A stretch of 64,000 nucleotides of DNA from Streptomyces sp. NBC_01431 (GCF_036231355.1 NZ_CP109497.1:1-64000); one strand, 5' to 3'. Shown: positions 8,704 to 18,204, numbered from the stretch's first letter. The notes: generated from the sequence alone by a model not told the origin. Numbers and translations: made by a program.

Positions 8704-9012
8704 GTGAACGGGACGTGGTGGCTCACACAGGGCGACACCCGGATCGGCGAGCTACGGCAGTACGCAACTGATCAGCCAACGTTCCTCTGCCACTTCATCC
8801 CGGGACCCGGATGGGAAGGGGTCCGTGCACTGTTCGAACGCTGGGCGGCCCTGCACGGCCCGGACCCCGACGGCTCTCGAACAGCGCAGGCCATCAAGCC
8901 CATCATGGACCTCGGACTAACGCTGGTTGCCGAAGACGAAGGCCGGCCCATGGCGCTCTTCAAAGAGTGCATCGTCCGTATCGACGGCGACACCGCCCGC
9001 GTGCGCTGCTGA
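8704..9012 (+). CDS. Conserved-looking small protein, possible IS passenger
   Basis: Starts at GTG with GAAGGGA upstream and gives 102 residues (NGTWWLTQGDTRIGEL ... FLCHFIPGPGWEGVRALFE ... CIVRIDGDTARVRC). The W-L--GD--IG-L, F-PGP-W and IDGD--RVR pattern recalls small cytoplasmic Streptomyces hypotheticals of unknown function. It is divergent from the transposase and intact, while the transposase beside it is broken. That suggests either selection or recent arrival. Confidence 0.65.
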   Translation: MNGTWWLTQGDTRIGELRQYATDQPTFLCHFIPGPGWEGVRALFERWAALHGPDPDGSRTAQAIKPIMDLGLTLVAEDEGRPMALFKECIVRIDGDTARVRC

Positions 9013-9241
9013 CCTCAACGAAGCCGCCGACCATAAAGCACAAGGTGAGAGCCTGTGTCTGAACCCGGATGATCTCAATGGGCTGTCGCAAGACCGCCGA
9101 CCTTTGCGGATCCCGACCCACACGTATCTGGGCGTGGCAGGCCGAGGGCATCTGAGAAAGTTCGCGTACGGTCTGTAGATTTCGCGTCGCCCGTCCGACG
9201 TAGAGGCGTACCGACCAGACACACAGCCAAGGAGACCCGTC

Positions 9242-9589
9242 ATGGCCCAGTACGCGATCCTCATCTTCGACACCCCTGCGGCCGGCGACTACACCCCGGA
9301 GCAGCAGGCGGCGAGTAAGCGGCACGCCGACGACCTCATCGACTCCGGCGCCATGATCACGGCGTATGCGCTGCACTCCGCCGACACCGCCACCTCGCTG
9401 CGCGGCGACGTGGTCACCGACGGACCCTTCATCGACTCCAAGGAAGTCATCGCCGGCGTCTGCATCATCGAGGCCCCCGACCTGGACGCCGCCCTGGAGC
9501 TGGCGCGTCGTAACCCCGCCGTGCAGTGGGGCCGTGGCGGTGTCGAGGTGCGGCCCGTCGCGGGCGGCATCGTGCCCATCGTCCGATGA
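9242..9589 (+). CDS. YciI/DGPF-domain protein paired with ECF sigma
   Basis: The 115 residues match the YCII-related (DGPF) family: MAQYAILIFD start, the diagnostic VVTDGPFIDSKEVIAGVCII block, and DLDAALELARRNPAV. Such proteins form small ferredoxin-like dimers and are usually encoded directly before ECF42-type sigma factors. Here the stop overlaps the sigma start (ATGA), so the two are translationally coupled. AAGGAGA is present ~8 bases before the ATG. The ligand of the family is not settled. Confidence 0.9.
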   Translation: MAQYAILIFDTPAAGDYTPEQQAASKRHADDLIDSGAMITAYALHSADTATSLRGDVVTDGPFIDSKEVIAGVCIIEAPDLDAALELARRNPAVQWGRGGVEVRPVAGGIVPIVR

Positions 9590-10872
9590 CGGCTGCGACG
9601 GACGCGAGGCAGGCGGTCGCCGATGCGCACCGACGCGAGTGGGCCTTCGTGCTCGCCGCGACGGTGCGCGTCGCCCGCGACCTGGACCTGGCCGAGGAGT
9701 GCGTACAGGAGGCGTACGCCGCGGCGGTGTCGGCCTGGGAACGCGATGGGGTCCCGGGCAACCCTGCGGCGTGGCTCACCACCGCGGCCAAGCGCCGGGC
9801 GATGGACGCGGTGCGCCGCGAGCGGACGTTCCGCTCGAAGCTGCCGCTGCTGGTGGAGCCCGAGGAGGCCGTCGACGAGCTCGCCCTGGACGAGCTAGAG
9901 GATCAGGAGCAGGCCGTGGACCCGGAAGATGTCGTACCCGACGAACGACTGCGGCTCATCTTCACCTGCTGCCATCCCGCGCTCGCACAGGAGGCGCAAC
10001 TCGCGCTCACGCTGCGGCTGGTGTGCGGACTGCCGACACCGGACGTCGCCCGGGCGCTGCTGGTATCGGAACAGACGATGGCAGCCCGGATCACCCGGGC
10101 GAAGAAGAAGATCTCTGCCGCCCGCATCCCCTACCGCCTGCCGCGCCCGGCGGAGCTGCCGGACCGGCTGGCGGCCGTGCTCGGCGTGCTCCACCTGCTG
10201 TTCACCGCCGGGCATACGGCTCCCTCGGGCCCCACGCTCATGCGCACCGACCTGGCCGACCGCGCGCTGCACCTGGCCCGTACGCTGCGCGACCTCATGC
10301 CCGACGAGCCGGAGGTGCGCGGGCTGCTGGCGCTGTTCCTCGTCACCGACGCCCGGCGCGCCGCCCGAACCGGCGCCGACGGCCGGCTGCTGCGACTCGA
10401 GGAGCAGGACCGCTCCTTGTGGGACCGCAACGCGCTGGCCGAGGCACACGAACTGATCGTGGCCGGGCTGCGTGGCGGCCGTGCGGGACGCTATCTGCTG
10501 CAGGCAGCGATCGCCTCGCTGTATGCCGAGGCGCCAACGTACGAGGAGACGGACTGGCCGCAGATCGTGGCACTCTACGACAGGTTGCTGTCGCTGTGGC
10601 CCTCACCGGTTGTCGCGCTGAACCGGACCGTGCCCGTGTCGATGGCCCACGGACCAGCCATCGCACTGGCGCAGGTCGAGGCGCTGGAGCAGGACGGCCG
10701 GCTCGCCCGTTACCAGTACCTGCCAGCGATCAAGGCGGATCTCCTGCAACGGCTCGGCCGTACGGGCGAGGCGGCGGCCGCCTATAGGCAGGCGGTGGAG
10801 CTGACCGGCAACGAAGCTGAGCGGACCTTCCTCATCGGACGTCTCGCCGATCAAGAGACCCGCGCCGCATAA
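9586..10872 (+). CDS. ECF42-type RNA polymerase sigma factor with DUF6596 C-domain
   Basis: The 428-residue protein has a sigma-2 region (residues ~15-80: REWAFVLAATVRVARDLDLA ... AWLTTAAKRRAMDAVRRER) and a sigma-4 region (~140-180: LTLRLVCGLPTPDVARALL, SEQTMAARITRAKKKI). A long helical TPR-like C-terminal extension follows, typical of ECF42. There is no adjacent anti-sigma factor. In this group the C-terminal domain and the YciI partner are thought to control activity. The ATG at 9586 is preferred because it couples to the YciI gene; an in-frame start at 9526 would overlap that gene deeply. Confidence 0.92.
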   Translation: MTAATDARQAVADAHRREWAFVLAATVRVARDLDLAEECVQEAYAAAVSAWERDGVPGNPAAWLTTAAKRRAMDAVRRERTFRSKLPLLVEPEEAVDELALDELEDQEQAVDPEDVVPDERLRLIFTCCHPALAQEAQLALTLRLVCGLPTPDVARALLVSEQTMAARITRAKKKISAARIPYRLPRPAELPDRLAAVLGVLHLLFTAGHTAPSGPTLMRTDLADRALHLARTLRDLMPDEPEVRGLLALFLVTDARRAARTGADGRLLRLEEQDRSLWDRNALAEAHELIVAGLRGGRAGRYLLQAAIASLYAEAPTYEETDWPQIVALYDRLLSLWPSPVVALNRTVPVSMAHGPAIALAQVEALEQDGRLARYQYLPAIKADLLQRLGRTGEAAAAYRQAVELTGNEAERTFLIGRLADQETRAA

Positions 10873-10887
10873 GGGAGCCCGGCTCCC
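10873..10887 (+). terminator. Hairpin just after the sigma gene
   Basis: GGGAGCCCGGCTCCC forms a 6-bp GC stem with a 3-nt loop directly after the sigma stop codon. There is no U-tract. Plausible as a weak actinomycete terminator. Confidence 0.35.
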
Positions 10888-11021
10888 GCTATGGTGGCCG
10901 CCAGTAATTCGGACAGGGCGACGGCGACGAGCCGAAGCAGTGACCGGTCAGGCGGCTTGCGGCAGCACGTAGCCGTGGGCGATGTCACGGCGTTCGGCGG
11001 GCCGGTTCCCCACAGGTGGCG

Positions 11022-11183
11022 TCACCGGCTCCCTTGTGCTCTCTCCGCGGTGGCCGGCTGCTTGTCTCTGCACTCCGGGGAGGCCTCATGCAGCGCGGTC
11101 TGCTCCAGCAGGTCGCCCATATCGGCACGCGGCCTCGCAGCCTTTTCCCGCAGTGCCCGGCAGCCAGGACAGTTCTTCTTCAT
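11022..11183 (-). CDS. Possible 53-residue Cys-containing protein
   Basis: A short frame begins MKKNCPGCRALREKAARPRA and runs through ADMGDLLEQTALHEASPECR. The composition is balanced, with a CxxC pair near the start and a third Cys near the end. No strong ribosome binding site is visible. It is the only plausible gene between the sigma factor and the next relic; the rest of 10888-11387 shows nothing recognisable. Confidence 0.35.
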   Translation of the reverse strand: MKKNCPGCRALREKAARPRADMGDLLEQTALHEASPECRDKQPATAERAQGSR

Positions 11184-11387
11184 GAGCCTCATCCTGTGGG
11201 ATTCGAGCGACCGGCAAACGCTCCTTGCGGGGTGGGAGCAAACGGGGCCCTGGCGGCCGACCTCAACGACGGTCCCGGGCTCCGCTGCCCTTTCTGCGCA
11301 GCCACCGTGTGACGAGGCGCTGCGCGGGCTCTAAATAGGGCGTCAGGTCCCCACGCTCTGAGTACCGGCCCGAGGTGGCGGGGGTGG

Positions 11388-11640
11388 TCACCAAGCTGCC
11401 TGCCTCGGTGTGGTCAGGCGGTTGATCAGGAAGTTCAGTGCGGCCATGAACGCCACGCAGATCAGGGCGGCCACAAGCGCTGGCCACCACCTGCCCGCCA
11501 GCTGGATCGGCAGGTGTACGGTGTCGCAGAAGCCGACGGCCAAGCGAAGCGCCACCGAGAACGAGGCCAGTTGGAGCAGGAACAGCAGCAGCCCCAGGAG
11601 CTGGAGCGGGACCGCGTGCCAGGGGGGTCTGTAGAGCGAG
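11388..11640 (-). pseudogene. C-terminal fragment of a membrane protein cut by the IS256 relic
   Basis: Reading leftward from about 11640 there is an open frame without a start codon: PLQLLGLLLFLLQLASFSVA, then RLAVGFCDTVHLPIQLAGRW and ALVAALICVAFMAALNFLIN before a TGA at 11388-11390. Two strongly hydrophobic helices are evident. The 5' part is missing exactly where the transposase relic begins, so the insertion or a linked deletion truncated the gene. The family is not recognised. Confidence 0.6.
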
Positions 11641-11663
11641 CGGTGTAACTGGGTTTGGTGTGG

Positions 11664-12690
11664 CTAGAGTTGGCCTGCGGTGAGGCGGCCATCAAAGGCC
11701 AGGTCGAAGGCGTTCATGGCGCCCTTCCAGCGCATGGTCCAACGCTTCCGGCCGGCGCCGGTCGGGTCGAGGCTCATGACGGCCAAGTAGACGCACGTGA
11801 GGGCGGCCTGCTCCGTCGGGAAGTGTCCGCGGGCACGGACGGCCTTGCGGATACGTGCGTTGACGCTCTCGATGCTGTTGGTCGTGCACACAATCCGGCG
11901 TATTTCCGCATCGAACTGGAGGAACGGCGTGAACTCCGCCCAGCTCGACTCCCAGAGGCGGACGATCGCCGGGTACCTCTTGCCCCAGGTCTCGGCGAAC
12001 TCCAGGAACCTGGTCGTGGCCGCATCCTCCATCGGCGCGGTGCAGACGGGCTTGAGCGCCTTCGCGATCTTGTCCCAGTCCTGGCGAGCCGCATAACGGA
12101 ACGAGGCCCGCAGGAGGCGAACTACACATGTTTGCACCACAGTTCACAGCCAGACCTCACCCGCGTCGGCCAGGCCCCTCAGCCCGTCGCAGACCAGCAT
12201 CAGGACATCATCGACGCCCCTGTTCCTGAGCTCGGACAGCACCCGCATCCAGTGCTTCGCGCCCTCGCCGCCCTCGCCGCCGTCGCCGCCGTCGCCGGCC
12301 CACAGTCCGACGATGCCGCGGTGCCCCTCGGCGGTGACCGCCAGAGCCACGCAGATGGGCCTGTTCGCTACTTGGCCATCGCGAATCCTGACGCTGACCG
12401 CGTCGATGAAGACGACCGGACAGACGCGATCCAACGGCCGGTTGGCCCATTCGGCCAAGCCGCCCATCACCTTGCCGGTGATCGTGCCGATGGCCGTCTT
12501 GGACACGTTCGCGCCGTAGACCTCGGCCAGGCGCGAGGAGATCCCGCCGTGCGTGAGACCCTTCGCGGACAGCGACAGGACCATCTCGTCGACGCCGGCC
12601 AGACGGCGCTGCCGCTACTTGACGATGGCCGGCTCGAAACACGACCACCGGGTCAACTCCCCTCTGGGGCTGGCCGCTTAGAAGATCTCC
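11664..12690 (-). pseudogene. IS256-family transposase remnant with several stops
   Basis: The reading frame carries the Mutator/IS256 signature blocks: GLTHGGISSRLAEVYGANVS, RPLDRVCPVVFIDAVSVRI (first Asp), ELRNRGVDDVLMLVCDGLRG (second Asp), TCVVRLLRASFRYAARQDW, and CTTNSIESVNARIRKAVRA (catalytic Glu). In-frame stops occur near 12143 and 12615. The frame breaks down before about 12690, removing the first ~100 residues. Inactive. Confidence 0.85.
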
Positions 12691-12759
12691 ACAGTTCGAG
12701 GGGATTGACACCTGTCGTCCTATCAGTTGCCGACCGTAGCCACTACCCGCGGATCCGGG

Positions 12760-13623
12760 TCAGACGTCGCGTCTGCTGCCGCCGACGAGGAACGTCACCA
12801 GCGCCCCGGCCAGCGCCCAGCCGAGGTAGACCCACCACTCGCCGTCCGTCTGGGCCGGGAAGGGGATGTGCGGGTTGACCGGCGCTCCGATGAGGTCGTG
12901 CAGGCCCTGCCAGGCGCGGAACGGCGTCGCGTGGAACAGGCAGGCGGACCAGTAGTGGTTCTCGCTCAGGAAATTGGGGATCAGCAGCAGCACGCTCATG
13001 GTCGCGACGATCGTCGCCGCGCTGTGCCGGATCAGCGAGGCGAGGCCGAGACCGACCAGCCCGCAGACCGGCGGCAGCAGCACACTCGCCAGCAGGGCCC
13101 GCCAGATGCCCGGTTCGGCGAGTGAGATCCCGGCGTGCTTGCTCGACAGCACGGCCTGCGTCACCCAGAAGGAGACCGCAGTGGCCACGAGTCCGAAGCC
13201 GGTCAGCACCGTCGTGAGCACGAGCATCTTCGCCGCGAGCAGCGCCCGCCGGGCCGGGACGGCCGCGAAGCTCGTCCGGATCAGGCCGGTGGAGTACTCG
13301 CTCACCAGCGAGACCGCGCCCAGGCTGCCCGCGATGAGTAGGGTGGCGATGCAGGCGTTGTTCGTGAAGGATTTGGCCAGCGACCCGCCCGGCACGTAGT
13401 GGGCCCGCATGTCCGCGGGGAAATGCGCCCAGTCGTTCACGTCGGCGATCGCCGCATTGAAGTTGAGAACCATCAGGGCGACCAGGCCGAGGACGAACCC
13501 CCAGCGCATCGAGCGCAGCGACCAGAGCTTGAACCACTCCCCGAGCAGCAGGTCGCGGAAGCGGGCGCGTGGTTCGTCGACCGGGAGCGCCACGGGTGGA
13601 GCCGCGGAGGCGAGTGTGCTCAT
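12760..13623 (-). CDS. ABC-2 type transporter permease
   Basis: A 287-residue integral membrane protein with about six helices (for example WGFVLGLVALMVLNFNAA and GLVGLGLASLIRHSAATIV). It has the cytosolic entry segment FRDLLLGEWFKLWSLRS typical of ABC-2 export permeases. Its start overlaps the stop of the ATPase gene upstream (ATGA), so the two are a coupled operon. The substrate is unknown; comparable actinomycete pairs export peptides, lipids or drugs. The operon diverges from the two-component system at 14664, a common arrangement when that system controls the exporter. Confidence 0.88.
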   Translation of the reverse strand: MSTLASAAPPVALPVDEPRARFRDLLLGEWFKLWSLRSMRWGFVLGLVALMVLNFNAAIADVNDWAHFPADMRAHYVPGGSLAKSFTNNACIATLLIAGSLGAVSLVSEYSTGLIRTSFAAVPARRALLAAKMLVLTTVLTGFGLVATAVSFWVTQAVLSSKHAGISLAEPGIWRALLASVLLPPVCGLVGLGLASLIRHSAATIVATMSVLLLIPNFLSENHYWSACLFHATPFRAWQGLHDLIGAPVNPHIPFPAQTDGEWWVYLGWALAGALVTFLVGGSRRDV

Positions 13624-14531
13624 CGGGCATCTCCTGCGAGGTATTCGACGCTGTCGGCGGTGAGTTCCATGAACGCGGTCTCCAGGGACGCGGCGCTGGT
13701 CGCCAGTTCGCGCAGCCGCAGGCGGTGCTCGTGAGCGAGGTCGCCGATCGCGTCCGCGTGCAGGCCGGTCACCACGAGGCGGTCATCGCCGTCGGGCCGC
13801 ACCTGCGCGCCGGCCCCGGTCAGCACGGCGGCCAGCGCGTTCGCGTCCGGCGTGCGGACGGTGACGCTGCTGCCGCGGCCGCGTGCGGCGAAGGCGGCGA
13901 GCGGTTCGTCGGCGATCAGCTCACCGCGGCCGATGACGACCAGGCGGTCGGCGGTGTGCTCCATCTCGCTCATCAGGTGGCTGGAGACGAAGACCGTGCG
14001 GCCCTCGGCGGCCAGCCGCCGGAACAGCGCCCGGACCCAGCGCACGCCCTCCGGGTCGAGCCCGTTGAGCGGCTCGTCGAAGAGCAGCACCGGCGGGTCG
14101 CCCAGCAGCGCGGCGGCGATGCCGAGGCGCTGCTTCATGCCGAGCGAGAAGCCGCCGATCCGACGTCGGCCCGCGTCGGTGAGACCGACCTCCGCCAGCA
14201 CCTCGCCCACCCGGCGCAGCGGGATCGCGTTGGTGCGGGCCAGCACGCCGAGGTGCGCGGCGGCGCTGCGGCCGCCGTGGACGTCGGACGCGTCCAGCAG
14301 CGCCCCAACGTGGCGCAGGCCGCGGGGGTGGTCGCGGAAGCGGTGGCCCTGGACGGTGACGCTGCCGCTGGTGGGGTCGTTCAGCCCGATGATCATGCGG
14401 AGCGTGGTGCTCTTGCCGGCACCGTTGGGGCCGAGGAAGCCGGTGACGCAACCGGGGCGGACCGTGAAGGTCAGGCCGTTGACGGCAGTCTTGCTGCCGT
14501 AGCGCTTGGTGAGCTCGTTGACTTCGATCAC
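13620..14531 (-). CDS. ABC transporter ATP-binding protein
   Basis: Contains Walker A (GPNGAGKST, residues ~34-42), the ABC signature (FSLGMKQR), Walker B with catalytic Glu (VLLFDEP) and the switch His (VSSHLMSEME). This places it among single-domain ATPases of ABC-2 exporters. The ~70-residue C-terminal extension is typical of DrrA-like subunits. I place the start at the GTG at 14531, just before IEVNELTKRYG; another GTG lies nine bases upstream. It is coupled to the permease gene and divergent from the histidine kinase across ~130 bases. Confidence 0.92.
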   Translation of the reverse strand: MIEVNELTKRYGSKTAVNGLTFTVRPGCVTGFLGPNGAGKSTTLRMIIGLNDPTSGSVTVQGHRFRDHPRGLRHVGALLDASDVHGGRSAAAHLGVLARTNAIPLRRVGEVLAEVGLTDAGRRRIGGFSLGMKQRLGIAAALLGDPPVLLFDEPLNGLDPEGVRWVRALFRRLAAEGRTVFVSSHLMSEMEHTADRLVVIGRGELIADEPLAAFAARGRGSSVTVRTPDANALAAVLTGAGAQVRPDGDDRLVVTGLHADAIGDLAHEHRLRLRELATSAASLETAFMELTADSVEYLAGDAR

Positions 14532-14663
14532 GAGAACCACGGTTCCGCGCCGGGCCGTCGTCCCGCATTGGCCTGCGGCGGACACTCGCCTCCCCGGATG
14601 TCTTCCCCGGTCGTACACCCTGGGTCCGACGCCCGGCGATCATCCGCTGGCTACGATCGGACC

Positions 14664-15869
14664 ATGCTTGCGAACTCGACCTCCCTGCTCAAGCGCGTGC
14701 CGCCCGGCGGCTGGGCCGCGCTGGCGTGGGCGGCCGGCGTCGCGTACTCCTTCGTGGTGCTGGTCCGGCTGCCGGGCGAGTCGCGGGAGGACTACTACAG
14801 GGGCGTCTTCATCGCCCCGTCCAACCGGATCTCCTTCGTGCTGTGCGCGGTGTTCGCACTCGCGGGCTCCGCGCTGCTGCGCCGCCGGGCTCTCACCGGT
14901 CTCGGGCTGCTGCTCGGCGGCGCGCTGTTCGGGGTGACGGCGATGCACTCGACCACGCTCGACATCCCCCTGGCGCTGCCGGTCGACGTGGCGCTCTGGT
15001 ACGTGGCCGCCAGCCGTCCGCGCCGCGACGTGCTGATCGCGGCGGCCATGGCGGCCGGACTGATCATCGGATATCCGATCGTCCGTGTGTCGATCGGCTG
15101 GGTTACCGGCACCTCCGCCGAGCTGGCCACCGCGCTGTCGGCGGTCGTGGCGCTGCTGCTCGGCAACTCCGCCGGGGAGAGCCGACGCCACGCGACCGCG
15201 CTGAGCGAGCACGCCGCCGCCCGCGCGGTCGAGGGCGAGCGGCTGCGGATCGCGCGCGAGCTGCACGACATGGTGGCCCACAGCATCGGCATCGTGGCCC
15301 TCCAGGCGGGCGCGGCGCGGCGCGTGTTCACCACCCAGCCGGAGCTCGCCCGTGAGGCGCTGGGGCAGGTCGAGACCGCGAGCCGCGAGACGCTCTCCGG
15401 CCTGCGCCGGATGCTGGTCGCGCTGCGCGCCGCCGAGGACTCCCCGGACGCCGCAGCGCCGCTCGCTCCGGCCGCAGGTCTGGCGGACCTCGACCGGCTG
15501 GCCGCGGCCACGACCGCCGCCGGGGTCCACGTGGAGCTGCGACGCAGCGGCGGGAGCCGCCCGCTCCCGACCGAGGTGGGTCTGGCCGCCTATCGGATCG
15601 TTCAGGAGGCGCTGACCAACGTGGTCCGCCACGCCGGCGCGCGCTCCTGTCAGGTGACCGTCGACCAGGGGGAGAACCACGTGTCCATCGAGATCCTCGA
15701 CGGCGGCGGACTGCGCGGGACGCAGCTGGGCGGGGCCGGGTTCGGCCTTCTCGGCATGGAGGAGCGGGTGGCGCTGCTGCACGGCGAGTTCGCGGCCGGT
15801 CCACGCCCGGGCGGCGGCTTCCGCGTCGCCGCCACGCTGCCCGTCGACCTGGCGGTGGGCGCCCGATGA
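14664..15869 (+). CDS. Sensor histidine kinase (NarL-partner, HisKA_3 type)
   Basis: A 401-residue membrane kinase. Several hydrophobic helices fill residues 15-170, followed by the HisKA_3 dimerisation/phosphoacceptor motif with His201 (ARELHDMVAHSIG). The ATPase domain has an N-box (IVQEALTNVVRHAGA) and a G-box (GFGLLGMEERVALLHG). No large extracytoplasmic loop is seen, so it probably senses within or at the membrane. The stop overlaps the response regulator start (ATGA). The cognate target is likely the divergent ABC exporter. Confidence 0.92.
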   Translation: MLANSTSLLKRVPPGGWAALAWAAGVAYSFVVLVRLPGESREDYYRGVFIAPSNRISFVLCAVFALAGSALLRRRALTGLGLLLGGALFGVTAMHSTTLDIPLALPVDVALWYVAASRPRRDVLIAAAMAAGLIIGYPIVRVSIGWVTGTSAELATALSAVVALLLGNSAGESRRHATALSEHAAARAVEGERLRIARELHDMVAHSIGIVALQAGAARRVFTTQPELAREALGQVETASRETLSGLRRMLVALRAAEDSPDAAAPLAPAAGLADLDRLAAATTAAGVHVELRRSGGSRPLPTEVGLAAYRIVQEALTNVVRHAGARSCQVTVDQGENHVSIEILDGGGLRGTQLGGAGFGLLGMEERVALLHGEFAAGPRPGGGFRVAATLPVDLAVGAR

Positions 15870-16555
15870 CGACGACGCCGAGCGGGCGGATTGTGCGCAT
15901 CCTCCTCGTCGACGACCAGCCGCTGGTGCGCGCGGCATTGTCGATGGTGGTCACGGACGCGCCAGACCTGGAGGTCGTCGGCGAGGCGCGCTCCGGCGAG
16001 GAAGCGGTCCGGCTGGTCGCCGAACTGGCACCGGACGTCGTGGTGATGGACATCCGCATGCCCGGGATGGACGGCATCGAGGCCACCCGCCGGATCACCT
16101 CCGGCGGCGGTTCGGCCCACGTGGTGGTGCTGACCACCTTCGACGACGACGAATACGTCTACGGGGCGCTGCGGGCGGGCGCGAGCGGCTTCCTGGTCAA
16201 GGACATGGCCCTGGAGGCGATCCTCTCCGCCGTCCGCGTCGTAGCCTCCGGCGACGCGCTGATCGCCCCGAGCGTCACCCGTCGCCTGATCGCCCAGCTC
16301 ACGGCCGGGCCGGCCGCCGACGGCCGGACGCCCGTCCCGGCCCCGCAGCTGACCGCCGTCACCGAGCGCGAGCAGGAGGTACTGACGCTGATCGGACGCG
16401 GCCTGTCCAACACCGAGATCGCCGAGGAGCTCTTCCTCAGCGTCACCACGGTCAAGACCTACGTCAGCCGCCTACTCTCAAAACTGGACGCCCGCGACCG
16501 GGTCCACCTCGTCATCCTCGCCTACGAGGCCGGACTGGTGACGACCTCCCGCTGA
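15866..16555 (+). CDS. NarL/LuxR-family response regulator
   Basis: The 229-residue protein has a receiver domain (acidic pair VDD near residue 15, phosphoacceptor Asp62 in VVVMDIRMPGMDG, conserved Lys in SGFLVKDM). A C-terminal LuxR-type HTH follows (LTAVTEREQEVLTLIGRGLS, NTEIAEELFLSVTTVKTYVS). It is coupled to the kinase gene and probably binds the ~130-bp divergent promoter region at 14532-14663. Confidence 0.93.
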   Translation: MTTTPSGRIVRILLVDDQPLVRAALSMVVTDAPDLEVVGEARSGEEAVRLVAELAPDVVVMDIRMPGMDGIEATRRITSGGGSAHVVVLTTFDDDEYVYGALRAGASGFLVKDMALEAILSAVRVVASGDALIAPSVTRRLIAQLTAGPAADGRTPVPAPQLTAVTEREQEVLTLIGRGLSNTEIAEELFLSVTTVKTYVSRLLSKLDARDRVHLVILAYEAGLVTTSR

Positions 16556-16707
16556 CGGCACGTCGGAGCTCCGGCTCCGGTGAAGTCGTAGCGGCCCAGG
16601 TTCTCCTTGTCTGGACGCCTTCGAGTGACGCTCGCGCCGGTGCCGTGGCGGCGGAGGCGGTGGCGTCATTGAGCCATCCGGGTGCGTGCAGGCCGTGGAA
16701 CGGGTGG

Positions 16708-17291
16708 TCAAGGAACGTGATGGCGGAATTGTGCGGCGGGTCCCCGGGTGCCGGTCTCCACGAGGGTCATCAGCATCACGGTCGGGTAGCCGGCCCAGGC
16801 GAGCCGGTAGCGGATCTTTCCGAGCCAGCCGCGGGCGCGTGCGCTGTCGGGTGCCTTGATCGAGTAACAGCCGTCGAAGGCCACGGTGCGCCAGTGCCGG
16901 TAGGACACCCCGGGCGTCGTGGGTGGGGCCAGCGGCACGGCAAGGGTCTCGAACAGGGCCTTGAAGGGCGCAGGGGTGAGGCGTCGGCGCAGGTGTCGAA
17001 GCGCGGTGGGGGAGACCTTCGGCGTCAACGGGCCTATCGACGCGGTCAGTTGCCGCCATGCCGCGATGCAGGAGAGCTCGGGGAACAGGCCCAGGGCCAG
17101 GACGTAGTGGACCCCGACGCGGGAGGGCAGCAGTCGCAGCCGTCGCTCGCCTCGTCCGGTCTCGTCGAGGATCGCGTCGACCAGTTCGAAGGGATGAGCT
17201 GTGTCAACCCGCCCAGGTGGCCCGGGGCGAAGACCCCGGCGGCCACCGTGACGGTGCGCGTGATGCTGGTGATGGCAGACTGGAGACGCAA
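16708..17291 (-). pseudogene. N-terminal part of an IS4-family transposase, frameshifted and truncated
   Basis: The frame starts with ITRTVTVAAGVFAPGHLGGL, shifts near 17190, and continues as PFELVDAILDETGRGERRLR, LPSRVGVHYVLALGLFPEL and VAFDGCYSIKAPDSARARGW. It stops after LMTLVETGTRG. These are the first ~200 residues of IS4-type transposases that carry the IS4 N-terminal domain. The C-terminal catalytic half is gone. Confidence 0.8.
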
Positions 17292-17354
17292 CGAGACCCC
17301 GGATCAGTGGACATTTCTTCGCAGAAACCATGATCCAGCAGGGGTCTCGTTGCG
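17287..17354. repeat. 14-bp inverted repeat, probable IS end(s)
   Basis: CGCAACGAGACCCC at 17287-17300 is repeated in inverse at 17341-17354, and GGATCA/TGATCC pairs lie just inside (17301-17306, 17331-17336). It sits at the start-codon side of the IS4 relic. It could be two abutted IS ends or a sub-terminal hairpin. Confidence 0.5.
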
Positions 17355-17399
17355 CGTTCACCAACCTCGACGCCCCATTTGATCAGCTAACTTCTCGGC

Positions 17400-17960
17400 C
17401 TTGCCGCAACACCCACCAGCACACCAGGCGCCAGGCAAAGCGCCCTGCCCAGACGATCACCACTCACCAGGCAGAGAGCACCATACTGATGGCATCGCGT
17501 ATTGGGTTGTCGCGAGTTGGTGGGACAGATGTCGGGCCAGATGCTGGACCAGTTGTGCGCGGTACTGCCGCGCTGTCTCGCCGAGTGCACGGTTTTGAGC
17601 TCTCGGCGCTCTGAGTCGCTCCCCAGCCCCTGGCGGGCAGGGCCCGCAGACCGCGCGGGCACCCCGTGACCGCGCGAGTCCCGCTCACCCACGGCTCCGC
17701 CCGCCGCATCCGCTCACCCAAGCCCCCACCCTCTTTGGGCGGGTTGCTTTCGTGTGGGTGCGCCCGCAGCCCGGGAAGCCGCCATGACAACGGGCAGCGG
17801 GGCACCAGCCCCCACCTACCCACGCCCAGGCGCTCATCTACGGTCCTGTCCGGGCGCGCAGTGCCCCCGCACCGGCGAATGCTGCGTCGAACTCCGCCAC
17901 ACACCCGCCCCCGACAACACCGCCACCAACTGACCCCCGCACCGCCAGGCACAACCACCC
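17400..17960. other. Intergenic transposon debris
   Basis: No frame has convincing coding character and no domain is seen. The region lies between the IS4 and IS630 relics and is probably leftover flanking or IS sequence. Confidence 0.4.
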
Positions 17961-17976
17961 TCACGGCCACGCCCCC

Positions 17977-18204
17977 AACCTGATGTTCCCCGACCCGGCG
18001 CCCACGCGGCTGGGCCACGAGCGCCTCGCGTCCGCCGGCCAGCCACTTCGCCCACCAGTTGTCCACGGCCTTGAGCGAGACCTGGAACACCGCCGCGACA
18101 TCCTCGCGAGTCCGGCCCGCCACCAACGCGGCCACCGCCCGCAGCCGAAGGGCCTCCTGCGCCGACGGCGACAACTGCCGTGCGTCCCCCACCAGTTCAC
18201 TCAC
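17977..18204 (-). pseudogene. N-terminal fragment of an IS630-family transposase
   Basis: From the GTG at 18204: VSELVGDARQLSPSAQEALR, then AVAALVAGRTREDVAAVFQV and SLKAVDNWWAKWLAGGREAL, ending in RGRRVGEHQV. This is the N-terminal HTH of IS630/Tc1-type transposases. Homology ends at about residue 76 and the DDE domain is absent. Confidence 0.75.

Larger units (their letters stand above)
7083..9044. mobile_element. Insertion element with 16-bp inverted ends and a passenger gene
   Basis: The sequence CTTGTGCTTTATGGTC at 7083-7098 is repeated exactly in inverse at 9029-9044. The left copy overlaps the transposase stop codon and the right copy begins 17 bases after the stop of the 8704-9012 gene. 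Both genes therefore lie between matched ends. The transposase is broken, so the element can no longer move on its own. Confidence 0.55.

Noticed and set aside
9366..10787. 473-codon plus-strand frame overlapping the sigma factor
   Set aside because: Shares the region with the clearly conserved YciI and ECF genes and has Arg/Pro/Gly shadow composition.
12243..12300. Short GCC-rich tandem-looking tract
   Set aside because: It is a Gly/Asp codon run (GDGGDGGEGGEG) within the IS256 relic; probably replication slippage rather than a functional repeat.
11655..12878. 407-codon plus-strand frame
   Set aside because: Antisense to the IS256 relic, whose conserved motifs are on the minus strand.
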